Assembly (NCBI GenBank): GCA_000181795.3
Contig: CM012953.1
Span: 7,054,034-7,118,033 of the forward strand
From: Trichinella spiralis
Taxonomy: Eukaryota > Nematoda > Enoplea > Trichinellida > Trichinellidae
Direction: 5' to 3'
Length of the DNA stretch: 64,000 nt
Every line of letters begins with the position of its first letter. The stretch's first letter is position 1. The notes under the pieces were generated by a model. It was not told the origin of the DNA, did not search any database, and saw only the letters and a list, made by a program, of their open reading frames with translations. Shown here piece after piece: positions 1 to 12,240 of this stretch. The translations under genes and the position numbers were made by a program.

Positions 1-740
1 CTATTGTTATCGTTAGTAAATTTAACGAAAGATAAATTTTGTTTGAAAACAGTTTTCGTAAACATATACATAAATGTATGTATATGCATGCAAAAAGATA
101 GATATCTATCTTTTCCGCTTTTAGCTTATCATGAAAAACTAGTCGTAGAATGGAAACTTGTTGAATATATCAAATTGTGAAAGTGCCTTGCAATTTGGCA
201 TTTTAACATCAAATGATAGCGCTGCAAAAATGATTGATACAGGTTGCTCTAAATCTTGCTTAAAGAGGAAAATTTTGAAAACGGTTTTCAACATTATTTA
301 CATTAAAAAGGATTTACGACAATCATTGTCAGTCAGTTGTTGGCCATATATCAATGTTAACCGATTTTCAATGTTATTGTCTTGGCAAATTTAAGAATAA
401 ATTCCTTAAATCAAAACGTACAATATTGTAGCATGCTTACATTGAAAAAAATTTCGCAACTAATTTATCAAGGTGATAATACTTCCCGATGAACGTTGAC
501 ATTTGGAATTGGTAAAATTTTTCTAAAATCGTAATGAATCAATTGTTCTTGCTTAATACACTTTTTACCTGTCATAATAAGGATAAGGAAGTGTAAGAAT
601 AAAGGAAATTTGTTGTTGGGAAATGAACATATACTCGTGAAAGAAATTAATATTTTCTAATATTATTAAGGAGCAAAGAAAGGAAGTCAACAATTGGGAA
701 ATGAGCAATTATTTCTGATGTTTTCTGAAAATGCTAACAG
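1..740. other. left-edge region without a recognised gene
   Basis: AT-rich sequence. A 78-codon open frame at 158-394 has no recognisable domain and its codons look no different from flanking non-coding DNA, so it is not called. The right end may hold the 5' part of the candidate gene that follows, but no start codon or promoter could be fixed. Confidence 0.5.
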
Positions 741-1372
741 AGAAGAAATTTTGAAAATTCCATTATCGCCGGCCGATTTGCACTGCCCGAGTTGTAATTC
801 TTTTTCAGCAAAGAGGCACAAACGTGGTCATTTGGAAGGGCAAAGACTTTTAAGCTTTGTTTAGAATCAGAATATACAAGGCAAAGCAAATGTCCAAACT
901 GACCGCTTACAAATTCAATTATTCATTCAAAACTATTTGAAATCGACATTTTATCCAACAGTGAAAAATTTTCTGACAGGTACAGCACCTCTTGAACAGG
1001 AAAAGCTGTAAAGTGCCAACTTCAACAGTTGTTGAAATTGATAAGAAATATTTTTGAAGTTTTATTTATGTTTTTATTATTTTCCACAACAGCAGATCAG
1101 ATTTGTTATTTTTATTGATGCAAGCCGGTAAAATCATAGTAAATTTTTAAGCGAAAAATTTGACTGCTGAAAGCTTGAAGTTTTTATATTGCTTAACCCA
1201 AGTCAGACGGCGGAGAATATGACTAGCTGTTCCACTTCCTCTTCACCACTCCCATCGTTCTTTTCCATTTCATTCTGACAAGAAGCACTTAATCATATCT
1301 CCTGAAAACGATGCCAAGCTGTCTCCGGGCTACTTAGCAACCAAGCTAATTGACAATCTCCGCTTTCATTAA
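741..1372 (+). CDS. unrecognised multi-exon candidate gene (partial)
   Basis: I do not recognise the product. Three or four open segments with higher GC than their surroundings join in consistent phase: 741-793, 881-1007, 1093-1127 and 1227-1372, ending in TAA at 1370-1372. Acceptors are AACAG, a weak ATACAAG, CCACAACAG and GACTAG; donors are GTAATT, GTAAAG and GTAAAA. Visible motifs are HCPSC near the start (a possible zinc-binding CxxC), a LisH-like hydrophobic stretch around LQIQLFIQNYL, and a terminal IISPENDAKLSPGYLATKLI. If 741-1007 is instead one exon, it carries an in-frame TAG at 862-864, so the locus could be a pseudogene. The 5' end is not found. Confidence 0.35.
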
Positions 1373-3326
1373 ATCACATGCAATCACCGGGAGGCTAAAA
1401 ATAGTTGTTAGATTTTTTTTTCTTCTCCTCTAGTAGAATTTATTTTCAAAAATGTTGGAAAACTCCAACTGTATTGCAATATACAAATGTTGATCAATGC
1501 TGCTGATGTTTGAGCAATCTTTAAAGCAATATAATTATGCTTTGCAAGAATTTTTCTTGTTTTTTTTTGTACAAAAACGAACGATAAAATTAGCAGTTTA
1601 TTCTTAAAATATTGCTTTACAGTAGAATTTGTGAAGCATAAAAAAACAACAGGAAAATTATTTTCATTAGTGACATTTTAATAAAATGTTATTTAATATG
1701 CTGTTTTTTGGTATATTTTTCAAAGAATTTACGTGTTTCGTTATTTGAAACAGGATTAAAAAATTAGTATCCTCTTTTTACAGTCAATAGTGTAAATGTT
1801 GAAAATGATTCTATTTTTGCAATTCTCCATTGTTAATGTATTTCTGTAAAGCAACAATATCACATATATTTACAAAAGTTTAGTTTAAATATGATGAAAT
1901 CTTCAATTATTGTTACAAAAGTATATATACATATTGAAATGTATGAATATATTAAAATGTTTCATCACAAGTTGCAGTGCTTTTTGATAATTTATTTAGT
2001 AAAATTTTTTCATAGAAGTGAATTTTTTTAATTGATTGAAATTTTTGATTAAATTGCACCAAAAAATTACATTCTTAACTGATGTTATCTTTTATCTAGT
2101 GCAATCTACAGAAACAACCAAAATTGCGCTGCTTTGAAAAGCTTTCAAATGCATACATTATCTGATAAAATGGTAATATTGTTTTTATGCAATGGATGTT
2201 TTTCTATTTTTCTTCAAAAAATCTCTTTATCATGTTACACGGCATTCTGCTTATATTTTTCAGCACTGTGCAGTATTAAAATTGCAACTTTGAATGAATA
2301 TTATTAAAATATTTGAATAGAAATATTAGCACAATTTTGTAAACATATGTTGAAGAGCACAGGAAAGAAAATTAAACCAATTTCATTATACGATTATTCA
2401 TTTTTAAGTATTTATAAGAAAAAAAATTAAAGGCTGATAAAGTTTCAATTGAAATTTTTTTCAATGCTCAATAAAAAGCAGCAATTGGTAAAAAGAGTAA
2501 GAGATAGGTTGAATTGTAAATGAAATGCGTCAGTGAATAAGCATTGTTTCAAATTCGACTCCTACTTTTTTTTCTCCCCTCCTCGAAAATGCTTTCTTCA
2601 TTTGCAAGACACAGGGAATAATTTCGACGCGCATTTTGACGTCATTCCAAATTAATGGTCCATCGTGAGCAAAAATGTTCGCTAATGTGTTGCGCGGTGG
2701 AAACAAACCAATCAGAGCTTGCATTCTTTGCATATAGAATTTCTCACTGATGAAAAACATTTTCATTCCAACAATTACGATAATGCAAACAGAAGCAATT
2801 AAGCACTTTGACAATCTGAAGCTACTTCTGTCTTGAAATTCCACAAACAAAAACAACAGATTACACCTTTCTCCTTTGAAAATATATGAAAAACTCTGAA
2901 AACTGCCAACTGGGTGTCAGTTTCGAGAAACATTCAATCAATTAGAGAATAAAATGCTCAACGTTTTTTGATTTCACAAAATCAAGCAAATCAGTGCTGC
3001 TTATTTTTCATGAAAATCAAAATATTCAAAAACCCCCTGACTACCCAATAAACAACGCACTGCAAAACAGAAACTATAAAGAAAAATTGCATGGAAATTT
3101 GTTCTCATACAATTTCCATAATTCTTCTATTCATCTCATTTAAAGCACTGCCCTTACTGAAGTTAAGGTAACTTCGAAATGGAATATTTTAAACAAATCT
3201 CTCAACAATTATTATCCGTATACTTAAGCAGAAGTGGTTCTCTTAAAAACTGCATGCTTTAAATAGCATGATGCTGACGTGCCATCGGTAATTTTATTAT
3301 AAACTATAATTACGTTTTTTCTGTAA
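1373..3326. other. intergenic, AT-rich
   Basis: About 2 kb of AT-rich DNA between the candidate gene and the 3' end of ELP2. On the minus strand 2530-2766 has an open frame with one possible membrane helix, but it shows no family resemblance and its length is within what chance gives at this base composition. Confidence 0.5.
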
Positions 3327-6300
3327 TCAGTTTGATATTACATTCAAATTATAAATTCGAAGTGAATGATCAAAAGAACAAGAAGCCAACTGTGTAGTTA
3401 ATTCACCGTTTTCATCTTCTTCGATCAATGGACTGAATTTCAACCTCGACACCGTAGATGAATGAGACAAACTAAACAAAAGAATATAAACTTTCAACGT
3501 AAAATTAACAAAAATATGACAATTTACTTAAACTGTGCCATGTTAAAAATAAACCGATGTTCTCCACTTTTTCTGTTCCATTCAATGCCATAAATGTTAC
3601 CATTGTTGAGACCAGCAACCACTATTAAGCTAAAGCAATGGTCAAATTAAAAGTTAGACAAATAATTAAAAAATCCCCCTCTCCCTCTCCATATGCATTT
3701 GTATACTTTGAAACTGAATTACCGATTTTCAAACTCTTTTGAAAAAATATCAACGGCCGTCACGGAATCTTCCAAAACAATCATATGGTGATCAATATCA
3801 GCCGCCGATTCTTTCATATTCCACATCATCAGCTTGAATAATAAAACTTCAAATAATAAATTAATGATTCCAAATTTACCTTCTTATCCCGGGATGCAGT
3901 TACGAAACTCTTATCATCTGGTGCCCAAGCGCAGTCCCAAATAATTCGCGCATGTTCTCGTCGTTGAGCAATCAGTTGCCAATCGAACTCTGGAAAATTG
4001 AAAATTTAAATAGCTACATTTAAATAAAAAAAATTAAAACCTCCTCCATCCGACTGTCTACTGAACAAACACCAACTTCGATCACGTGAAGCGGAAAGTA
4101 TCATTTGATCATCATGTGAAAAGCAAATGCGAGTGACCGTGAGTTTATGGCCTTCCAACGAGGTTTTCAATCTCCAGTCAACTGTCGACCAAAGAAATAT
4201 TTTCGCATGAGCTTCACTTGTAGCCTATTAATAGATTCAAAACAAAAATTAACAAAAAAATATTTATTCCAGATTAATGACAAAAATTACCAAGCATGCA
4301 GACGCAACAACAGAGCCTGCATGATTTGAAGCTACAGTATGAAGTTCAAATCCATGACCATACCTGAAATTTCATTATTTAATTTTACCTAAAGAATAAC
4401 ATTCGTTACATTACAATTTGTGAACTTCAATCCAAAGCGTATTCTGTGCCAGATCTGTAGCAAGTAATGGTTCTACAAGCAGATTGTCCATTGATTGCTC
4501 ACTTCAGTTGAATCGATAAAAAATTAAGAAAAAAAAACCGTACCATTTGTTACTTGTACATTAAATGTCTCATTATCATCATCAGTGATGGAAATGTTTG
4601 ACAATCCAAGGGCCGGCATGATTGCGCGATCACCTGCCTAAATTATAATAACTTAAAAACCAAGCTCATCATGCAGGACAAATAAATGGAATATTATCTT
4701 GGTTAAATTTTTCGCCAACACAGAAAAGATAATTGACATTTGATATCATGCATATGTAAAAATGAAAGCCAGAATTCTCCAACTATTTCCCTCCCCCAAC
4801 AAAAAAGCTGATTACCATTAAACGATCTTCATTTTTCAAGAAACGTTCCACTTCGCAAACGGAGCTTAATAGTTCAAAAAATGAAGTCGGTGCATTGAAA
4901 ACTCTCAACACCTTTTCTTCCCCACCGGAAACCAATTCGCCTCTAAAATTTTTATTTAAAAAATTAAATTTTTTAAACAAAAATATTTTAAAGAAACACA
5001 TACCGCCTGGTTACAGAAAGACAAGCCATTTCATAGCCATGAACTTGAGCCCTGGACAATTCGTGAAATGTTGTCTAAATAATTTCCAAATTTAAAAATT
5101 ATTCTCTGAACATCATATCTAAATAAAGCATACTTTTTTTCCCTTTCGTTTCCACCATCCAAACAATCGAGTGGTTTTATCGTTTCCGCAAGAAATTACA
5201 TAGTGGCCATGTGAATCCCAATCAACATCTCTCACTCTCCTTGCATGCCCACTAGGCATAATAACTGAATACCAGTTTCCCTGATAATGTATACTTATTA
5301 TTATTATTATTATTGCAATGGAAAATTATTATCAACAACATTTGTCGGATGACATTTCCAGCAGTGTAAAGAACCATCAAAAGCGTGAGCCATTACACTT
5401 TGGCCATCTGGACTAAACACGATGCCATAAAAGCCGGCAGCTTGTCCGCCAACTTCACCCAATACTTTCTAAATTTGCATTTTTGCAAAATAAAAAAAAG
5501 AACAAAGAAGAAATTTCACACCTCTGCACACCAACTATCCATATGCTTGTTATATTTCCAGATTACGACAGATTTGTCTACGGAGCAAGAAACCAACTTT
5601 CTATTGTCTGAAAGAAAATATTGCAAACCTTTGAAAGTATGCAGAAACTGAAAAAAAAACATACTCCCGGGACACCATCTGACACCATATACAGCTTGCT
5701 CATGGTTAAGAAGAGTTGCATCATTAATAACGTAACATTTTTCATTTTCGTCTAAAATATATACAGTTGATAATTACTACTGTAATTACCAAAAAAATAA
5801 CGTGCTAATTTTAAAGAACAGTCTTTCTTCTGAATCATTTTCACTATGCTGTTGTGTCGTATAAAATTTCCACACTTTGACTGTTTTGTCCAATGATCCA
5901 GTGGCAAGATAGAAAGTGCTTGAATCTGAAATAAAATATTTGTCCAAAATGGGCATTCTTATTCCTGTATACTACCTTGAACTGTGGAAAAATGAAGAGA
6001 TTCAATCCAATCTTTGTGACTATTTAAAACCAAAACCGTCTTTTGAAACTACAAAATAAAACATCCTCTCAAATAAAATCTTAGATCATTTTAATTGACA
6101 CATTCACAAATCGTATCTAACCTCGCCGTCATACGGTAAAAAATGAATTCGAATCATCCAATCTGTATGACCGGTGGCGACCAATATCCCTAATAAAACA
6201 CGTAATAATTTCACGAAAATATCAGCTTTCATGTTACCTTCATTATAAGGAGTCAAATCACAACTATACAAGCTGCAAGTTTCAAATAAAGTACATGCAC

Positions 6301-7441
6301 ACACTTGAAAAGCTAAAACATTTCCAAAAAAAAGAAATGATCACATTATAGATAATTATAATAAATTTATAACTATTTATGAAGTATAAATTATTTGAAC
6401 TAAAACTGTTTGTAAAACAGCTTACCAAAATTTTCGCTTGAGCAATCTGCTTTCCAGATTCGAAGATCGCTACTTTCAGCTTCATCGAAGCAAGCAATAA
6501 CAAAAAACAAATTACGATCAGGTAAGCACAATCCAGCAACGCGTAGAACAGGAAAGCTAATTTTTTCATCAATCAACAATTTCGGTGTTTTAGCATCATC
6601 AACATCCAGTACACAGCAACCATTTTTGTGAAGAAGATATTTAGGAAAAATATTGTTTCCCACGATTTTCCAAACTACTAATGAACCAGAACACGAACCA
6701 CTTACGAGATAATTTTTACCTACATGCAACAATGCAAATCACTGCTCATCAGTTATTATTACTTATTATATACAAAAATTTCATTACTAATTTGATTTTG
6801 GTATATAACGTACAGTTCTATATAAATAAAACAAGAAATTTACCGTTTTTCACATATTTCACCGTATTTATACAACTTTGATCATAAGTAAAATAATTGA
6901 CGCTTTCAATACGAGCTGCTGAATCATCTGTCTGAAATAATGGACTGATTGAAATAACTCTTACAATTAATAAATTGCGCCAATCAATAAATTTAATATT
7001 TATTCATTTATAACTCAATATTTTGAACAAAAAAAAACAAACTGTTAAAAGTTCAACGTTGATTGATCTAAATTTACAATAAAATGCGTTTAACTATTTC
7101 ACATAAGATGCTCAAATTTTCATTATTATGTTACTTTCTGTATTAAAATTACAAAAGCAATAAAAAAATTAAGTTTTCCAAAGAAATATCAACAACAACA
7201 GTTCATGTTTTTGAATGCAATAGTCAATCCAACAGATAATAAAAATGAATGACTTAATTTACGATGCGATAATTTATAAATAAGGTTTTCTAAGTATGCT
7301 TAAATAAAATTTTACTTCTGGTCGCAAAAGAAAAATATTTCTTTCAGACGCAAAAGCGATAAACTCGTTATCCCAATCAGCGGCATCACTTTCACGATCA
7401 CATCCAACAGATATATCTACGCCCTTAATATGGATCTTCAT
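3327..7441 (-). CDS. elp2: Elongator complex protein 2 (WD40 subunit)
   Basis: ELP2 forms the double WD40 propeller of the Elp123 core, which modifies wobble uridine 34 of tRNAs in the cytoplasm. About 13 exons; the first ones are 7441-7316, 6931-6844, 6719-6426, 6312-6238, 6189-6122 and 6048-5976. ATG is at 7441-7439 and TGA at 3329-3327. WD40 blades include [43 protein letters not shown] and [12 protein letters not shown]. Family-specific stretches are [36 protein letters not shown] and the ending [16 protein letters not shown], which match ELP2 rather than other WD40 proteins. One junction near 5785-5790, after a run of seven T, does not keep frame by the obvious GT-AG choice; an earlier donor or a homopolymer error could explain it. 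Confidence 0.93.
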
Positions 7442-8768
7442 CTTTATTTAAGCTGCAATTATTGTTTTTTATTCGAATTTTTGAAAATGTCAAATAATTA
7501 GAACACACGAAAATACTTACAAATATACTGTATTTTTCTCACTTACTTTTACGTTTACTGTAGTAAGAGTAAATGCAAAAAATCTCACAATACTTTTGGT
7601 ATGTTTTATTTAAATATTTTGTAAAAAATATTTTTTTATAATTTTATGCATAATTTTTAAAGAAAGAATTTTATTAATTGTTTATTAAAAATGAAGGTAA
7701 TGTGTTTACTAGAAAAGTGAATGAAATTGAAGTAAGAAATTTACTTACGATGCGGCATATTTTTTATAATATTTCATTATAAAGTTAATATCTAAAGTTT
7801 ATTTTGATTAAGAAAGATCTAAAGGTAATTGCTGCTTAATTCAGTATTTCCCTAAGTGATAGTTGCTTTGTTAATGAAAACAATATTTTAGCATTTTTGT
7901 CAAATGTATCAATTTAAATTATACAAGTAACTACATTGCGTTATGCATGGTTAAACTGGCATACACTGACTCTCAGGAATATAGATTATGAATTTTTAAC
8001 ATTGTTTAATATTTTCACTAGGCATTTATCTTGTTTTAGCAACAGTACACATTTATTTGCTTTCAACTTTATACAGTTAATTAAAAGATTGTTATAGATC
8101 ACATGTTGAGATCCATAGAATATTACTGCAATATTAGAATTTAAGAATTCTTAGAGTAACTGGGTATTTGAGCTAAAAATTTGAAAAGATTCAATTCAGA
8201 AAGTAAGAAGAGGAAAAAATGCACTTATCGGCAGCATTAATAAAGCAGCATATTTACATTGGAGAATAAATGCAGCTGCAATTAAAAGGTTATATTCTGT
8301 TTTTTATATTTTTAAGTTATATGATAACTGATTTTTTGAAATAAATAATTAACTTGTAGAATCTAAAGTTATGCAGTGGATTGAGCAATAGCTACTTAGG
8401 AAAAGATCTAGGGCTCACAGGAAGCACTACTTTAATAATAAACGATTTAAGTCCAATAATTATGCACTGTGACATGTATGAGAAAAAAGGTTATAGGCTT
8501 ACATGTGGATACAAAATGTTTCAAATTCAGTTATAAATTCCTTTTGCATCATTTTATCTTATTTTTGCCCAATGAAAATTTGGTACAGATTTTAAGGAGA
8601 AATTTTATTATCGTTCATCAAGATTCTATTTTCAGTCAACCGCTTTTTATATGAACATTGATTAAAAATAACAGTTTTACAATGAAGTTCTATAAAAATG
8701 AAAACTAATGTAAAACAACGAACAGTTTGCATAAAATGAACGTAAATGTGATGAGATACTTGGAGAAA
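7442..8768. other. intergenic, AT-rich
   Basis: About 1.3 kb upstream of ELP2 and downstream of the MGAT5-like gene. No exon, RNA gene or repeat that I can support. Confidence 0.5.
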
Positions 8769-9259
8769 TTATCTGATCCATTTCTTGGCGAGACAGCTAA
8801 ATGTCTTTGAGCATAGACATACCCGCCGAACAGTGGGCCATCTCGCGCTGCAGTCATGGTATTTTGGTTTCCCTTTCCATCCCAAGCATCGGCCGAAATT
8901 TTTGTCCAACGGATCAACAACAACTGATGGTTGATCGAATGACCACCATGTTCGATCGTCCATCATGCATTTAATCTCCAGTTCCTAAATGAATATTCAA
9001 ATTTAAAATTTTTAGTTTTTTTCAAAAAAAAACTTCCAAACTGAACGACCCTCTTGAGAATGTCGATCATTTGCTCTTCATTACGACGGTTCAACTCCAT
9101 CAAATCGCATGTGCTATGTCGAGTCATGCAAGCTTCTTGACAACTTTGTCCCTGGTCAGACAAAACGGCAAACTGGATCTGCTCTGCTGAATAAGATTTT
9201 ATCCATAAAATACAGAATGCAAAAAACAATAGAGTGGAACTCGTCGGGATTTTATCCAT
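8769..9259 (-). CDS. small secreted protein with MGAT5 C-terminal cysteine-rich module
   Basis: Two exons (9259-9050 and 8984-8769) give 141 residues in phase 0; the donor is GTCGTT, which is weak. Residues 1-25 are a signal peptide (LLFFAFCILW core, cut near SYSA). The rest resembles only the extreme C-terminus of N-acetylglucosaminyltransferase V (MGAT5, GT18): DQGQSCQEAC corresponds to the GQSC..C motif, then CDLMELNRRN, EIKC, GRC, HDC and VRRVCLCS, matching the family order C..C..C, VTC, C, SC, RVCPC. Nine cysteines follow the signal peptide. No catalytic domain exons were found upstream. The role is unknown; it may be an extracellular disulfide-bonded ligand or inhibitor. ATG at 9259 is the first in-frame start. 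Confidence 0.7.
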
Positions 9260-10087
9260 GCTTGTCCGTTATGAGAACAACTGTTGCATAATAAACACAA
9301 AGATGCTTTCGCCCTTCGTACGGCATTGACCCTTTTAAAGGTTTCAGCTCGAGCCATTTGCAAATTTGTCACCCACTTACAAATTATTGAAATCAGTTGC
9401 ATATATTGCATTCTTCACATAGTTAAATGGTAAACTGTTAATTGTAGTAGGGAATGTTTCAATGGAATTTTCCAACATTCGGTCACTAGATCGCTGGCCG
9501 ACATGGGTGCTTGGTTTTGCCAACGCAAACGGCCTGCATTTAATTTTGTTATAACGTCTTCTACGGCACTAGCCAACCTTTTCTAGCTTTTAAATTCACC
9601 TGAAATTAAAAAGTGAAATTCCATACACAACAAATCGAAAATAGCACTTCAGTAAAGCTAAAAGAAAAATTACAATCGTGCAATTTCCTAAGCTTCTGAA
9701 CGCTATATTATTAGTTGTTTTCTCCAAGAACAATTATCTACAAAAATGAAAAATAAGTTTAAAGTGCATCCGTGAAAAGTGGGGAGAAGTAATGTAATTT
9801 TGTCCGAAAGAGTCCCCAGTACACCACTCAAAAGTTTTATTTATAAAAAAAATTGAAGCATTTGTTCAAATTCATAAATTATACATTTTGAATTAATAGT
9901 TGCTTAAAGCCTGCGAAATTTTACGTTGCATGTTATAAATAATGCTCTGCAAGTATTCATATACCGTATGCAGGTATGTAATTTTTTGCGTTTGGTATAT
10001 TTGAATTGCTTTAGTTGTTAATTTTTTTTGAATCGAAGAGTGTTTTTTATTGTTCTCTTGAATTTGGCATTTGAATTTAAGAAAAAG
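9260..10087. other. divergent upstream region of the MGAT5-like gene and TRMT6
   Basis: Shared upstream region between two divergent genes. It contains a GC-richer stretch, minus strand 9415-9582, open for 55 codons without an ATG at its head and with exon-like composition (it includes LRWQNQAPMSASDLVTECWK). No convincing splice partners were found and it is not assigned to a gene. Confidence 0.4.
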
Positions 10088-11321
10088 ATGGAAATGAAAG
10101 ATGAACCACCAACAATTAAGGAAGGTTGCTTTGTGGTGATCACGCGCTGCGGTTATTCACGCCTGTGCCCTGTTGTCCCTGGGAAGCGAATTTTGCTTCA
10201 CAAAACAGTATTCTATTTAGACAATTTAGTTGGCCACTCCTTCGGCCAATATTTTGAAATTGTCAATAAACAACTTCAAGTTTGTTCGAATACAATACCA
10301 GAATCGGTTGCTTTTTCGAATAATTTGCCCGACGGTTTGATGTCGGATTCGGATGCAGATTCAAATTCAGATACTGAAGAAGCAAACGGAAATATGGAAG
10401 AAAATGCATCGAATCAAATGGTAACGTGCGAAGAGTTGGCGGAAATGAAAAAGAAAGGCACATCCAGCGATGAGATCATCCGCACATTGGTCAAAGGAAG
10501 TCTGTCGTTCAAGAGGAAATCCACGTTCGCGCAGTCGAAATATGTACAACGGAAAAAGTTGAAACACAGTGAATATGTGCTGGTTCTGAAGCCGACCATC
10601 CGTTTGTTGGCGGATATTTTCTATAAGAAAAATCCAGGAAAAATGCAATATCTTCGCCAGGATGCTTTTGCGATGCTGCTGGCGAAAAGTAACATTTATC
10701 CCGGCGCGAGGGTTCTAATAGTGGAAGATTGCTATGGCTTGATTTCTGCGGCGATTGTGGAAAAAATGAATGGCGACGGCATATGCTTGCAAATTCACCG
10801 AGGTGATCAGTGTCAAAGCAAGCCTTGCTTGGATGCGATGGATTTTCCGGAAAATATTCTTAAAACTTTCCAGCCGGTTCCTATCTCTTTAGCTTTCAAA
10901 GAAAATGAAAACGAAGACAACGCAATCCCGATATTTACCAAATGGCAGCAGAAATTGCAAGAGTTTGAAAAGGGCGAATTTGATTCTTTAATAATCGCTT
11001 CTCGCTTTGATCCACGCATATTATCAGAAAAACTGTTGTCAAAAATTAAGTTAAGTGGAACCATAGTGATATATTCGGCATGCATACAGGTTACATTTTG
11101 AAATTTAATGAAAACTATCTTACGACTCGTATAAAGATATCGTTCAATTTTAGGTACTGTCGGAATGTTTCCAGCAGCTGCGCAGTTCTAATCAAGTGCT
11201 CAATTTGGAAATTATGGACACCTTCATGCGTTATTACCAAATTTTGCCAAATCGAACCCGACCAGAAATGAATGGTCATGTTTCTTGTGGTTATTTGTTA
11301 TCTGGCATTGTTGCTGAATAA
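10088..11321 (+). CDS. trmt6: tRNA (adenine-58-N1)-methyltransferase non-catalytic subunit TRM6
   Basis: TRM6 is the RNA-binding partner of the catalytic TRM61 and is needed for m1A58 in tRNAs. Two exons, 10088-11089 and 11154-11321, split by a 64-nt intron, give 389 residues. The start is the ATG at 10088 (MEMKDEPPTI); upstream in-frame sequence has no ATG. Family landmarks are FYLDNLVGHSFGQYFEI, FAQSKYVQRKK, VLKPTIRLLADIFYKKNPGK, NIYPGARVLIVEDCYGL, DSLIIASRFDPR and the ending RYYQILPNRTRPEMNGH..GYLLSGI. An acidic linker (DSDADSNSDTEE) lies at about residues 86-97. As expected for TRM6, no intact SAM-binding glycine motif is seen. An AATAAA overlaps the stop codon (11320-11325). Confidence 0.95.
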
Positions 11322-11639
11322 TAAAATTACAAAACGATTTTTATGAACAATTATAAATTATAACGCTACTGAAGAGTACTGTTAGGATGAAGTGATTAAG
11401 TATTTAATTTTTATTTTAAAATAACATTAAATTATTTTAGGAGAAAAATGTAATGGAAAACATTTCCCGATGTACAGCAAATTCTGAATTTAATTTGTAA
11501 TAATACAAATGTCATAATTACCGTAAGACAGAATAGCATTCAGGCATAATTTTTCTTTAATATTTATTTGTGCGATTTGCACACATTTATATTTTGTTGC
11601 TTGCTATCTTTTTATGAAAAGCGAATATTTGCGACTAAT

Positions 11640-12240
11640 GAATTTTATGCACTTTTTGTAATGTTATAATGGTTAGTGATTTTTGACTGTCTTTGGCTGC
11701 GTTGTCTTCCACGGGGGCAGTCGCGTCTGAGGTGGTCCAAACTGCCGCAATTGAAGCATCCGGCTCCTCTCCTGGCAAAGTTGCCCATCTCTCCAATCAA
11801 GGCGTCGATAGGCTGGGCCGCCACGGTCTTTTCCGGCTTCATGACGCCTGTGTGCGGCTGTCGGCTCTCTTGGAAATCTTTTTCCACTTGGATGACCCAG
11901 CTGACCGGCCAGCTTCCAAGCTTTGGCGAGGGTCGGCGGTTTCTGCAGCCAGATCGCCCGATACACATCCCACGACGTTATTCCACTGGCGAACTGCGCC
12001 ACCAGATCGCGTTCCGACACGCAGGCCCTGCATCCCAGCTCTGCCACCTCCTGGGCGTATTGCTGGATGGTCTGACCTTCACGTTGGCGCAGGGCGTGGA
12101 ATCGCTCAATCAGTCCCAGCGTCGACTCCTCCTGGCCGTAGGCGCTTGGCAGCCGCCTCCTTGCCACACGAATTTTTGTTAAACTATTCTTAATTTGTAA
12201 AAGTAGCAATTTAAAAAAATGTTCAAAGAATGTCAGCATG
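11640..12240 (-). mobile_element. LTR-retrotransposon gag fossil (Ty3/Gypsy-like)
   Basis: Remnant of a Gag region on the minus strand: a capsid-type segment with ERFHALRQREGQTIQQYAQE, followed by a CCHC zinc knuckle (CFNCGSLDHLRRDC). The family is LTR retrotransposon, probably Ty3/Gypsy-like. It is much richer in G+C than the flanking DNA. It is a broken fragment: no protease, reverse transcriptase, integrase or LTR is visible nearby, and gag itself has about one or two breaks. Long stretches are still open, so it is probably fairly young. Confidence 0.8.

Noticed and set aside
158-394. 78-codon plus-strand frame
   Set aside because: No domain, AT-driven composition, length expected by chance.
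2530-2856. 108-codon minus-strand frame with a possible membrane helix
   Set aside because: Begins at TTG; from its first ATG (2766) only 78 codons remain, and no family or splice signals support it.
8469-8654. 61-codon plus-strand frame
   Set aside because: Composition matches intergenic DNA and there is no supporting motif.
11676-12193. long plus-strand frames of 166-168 codons
   Set aside because: They are antisense shadows of the GC-rich gag fossil.
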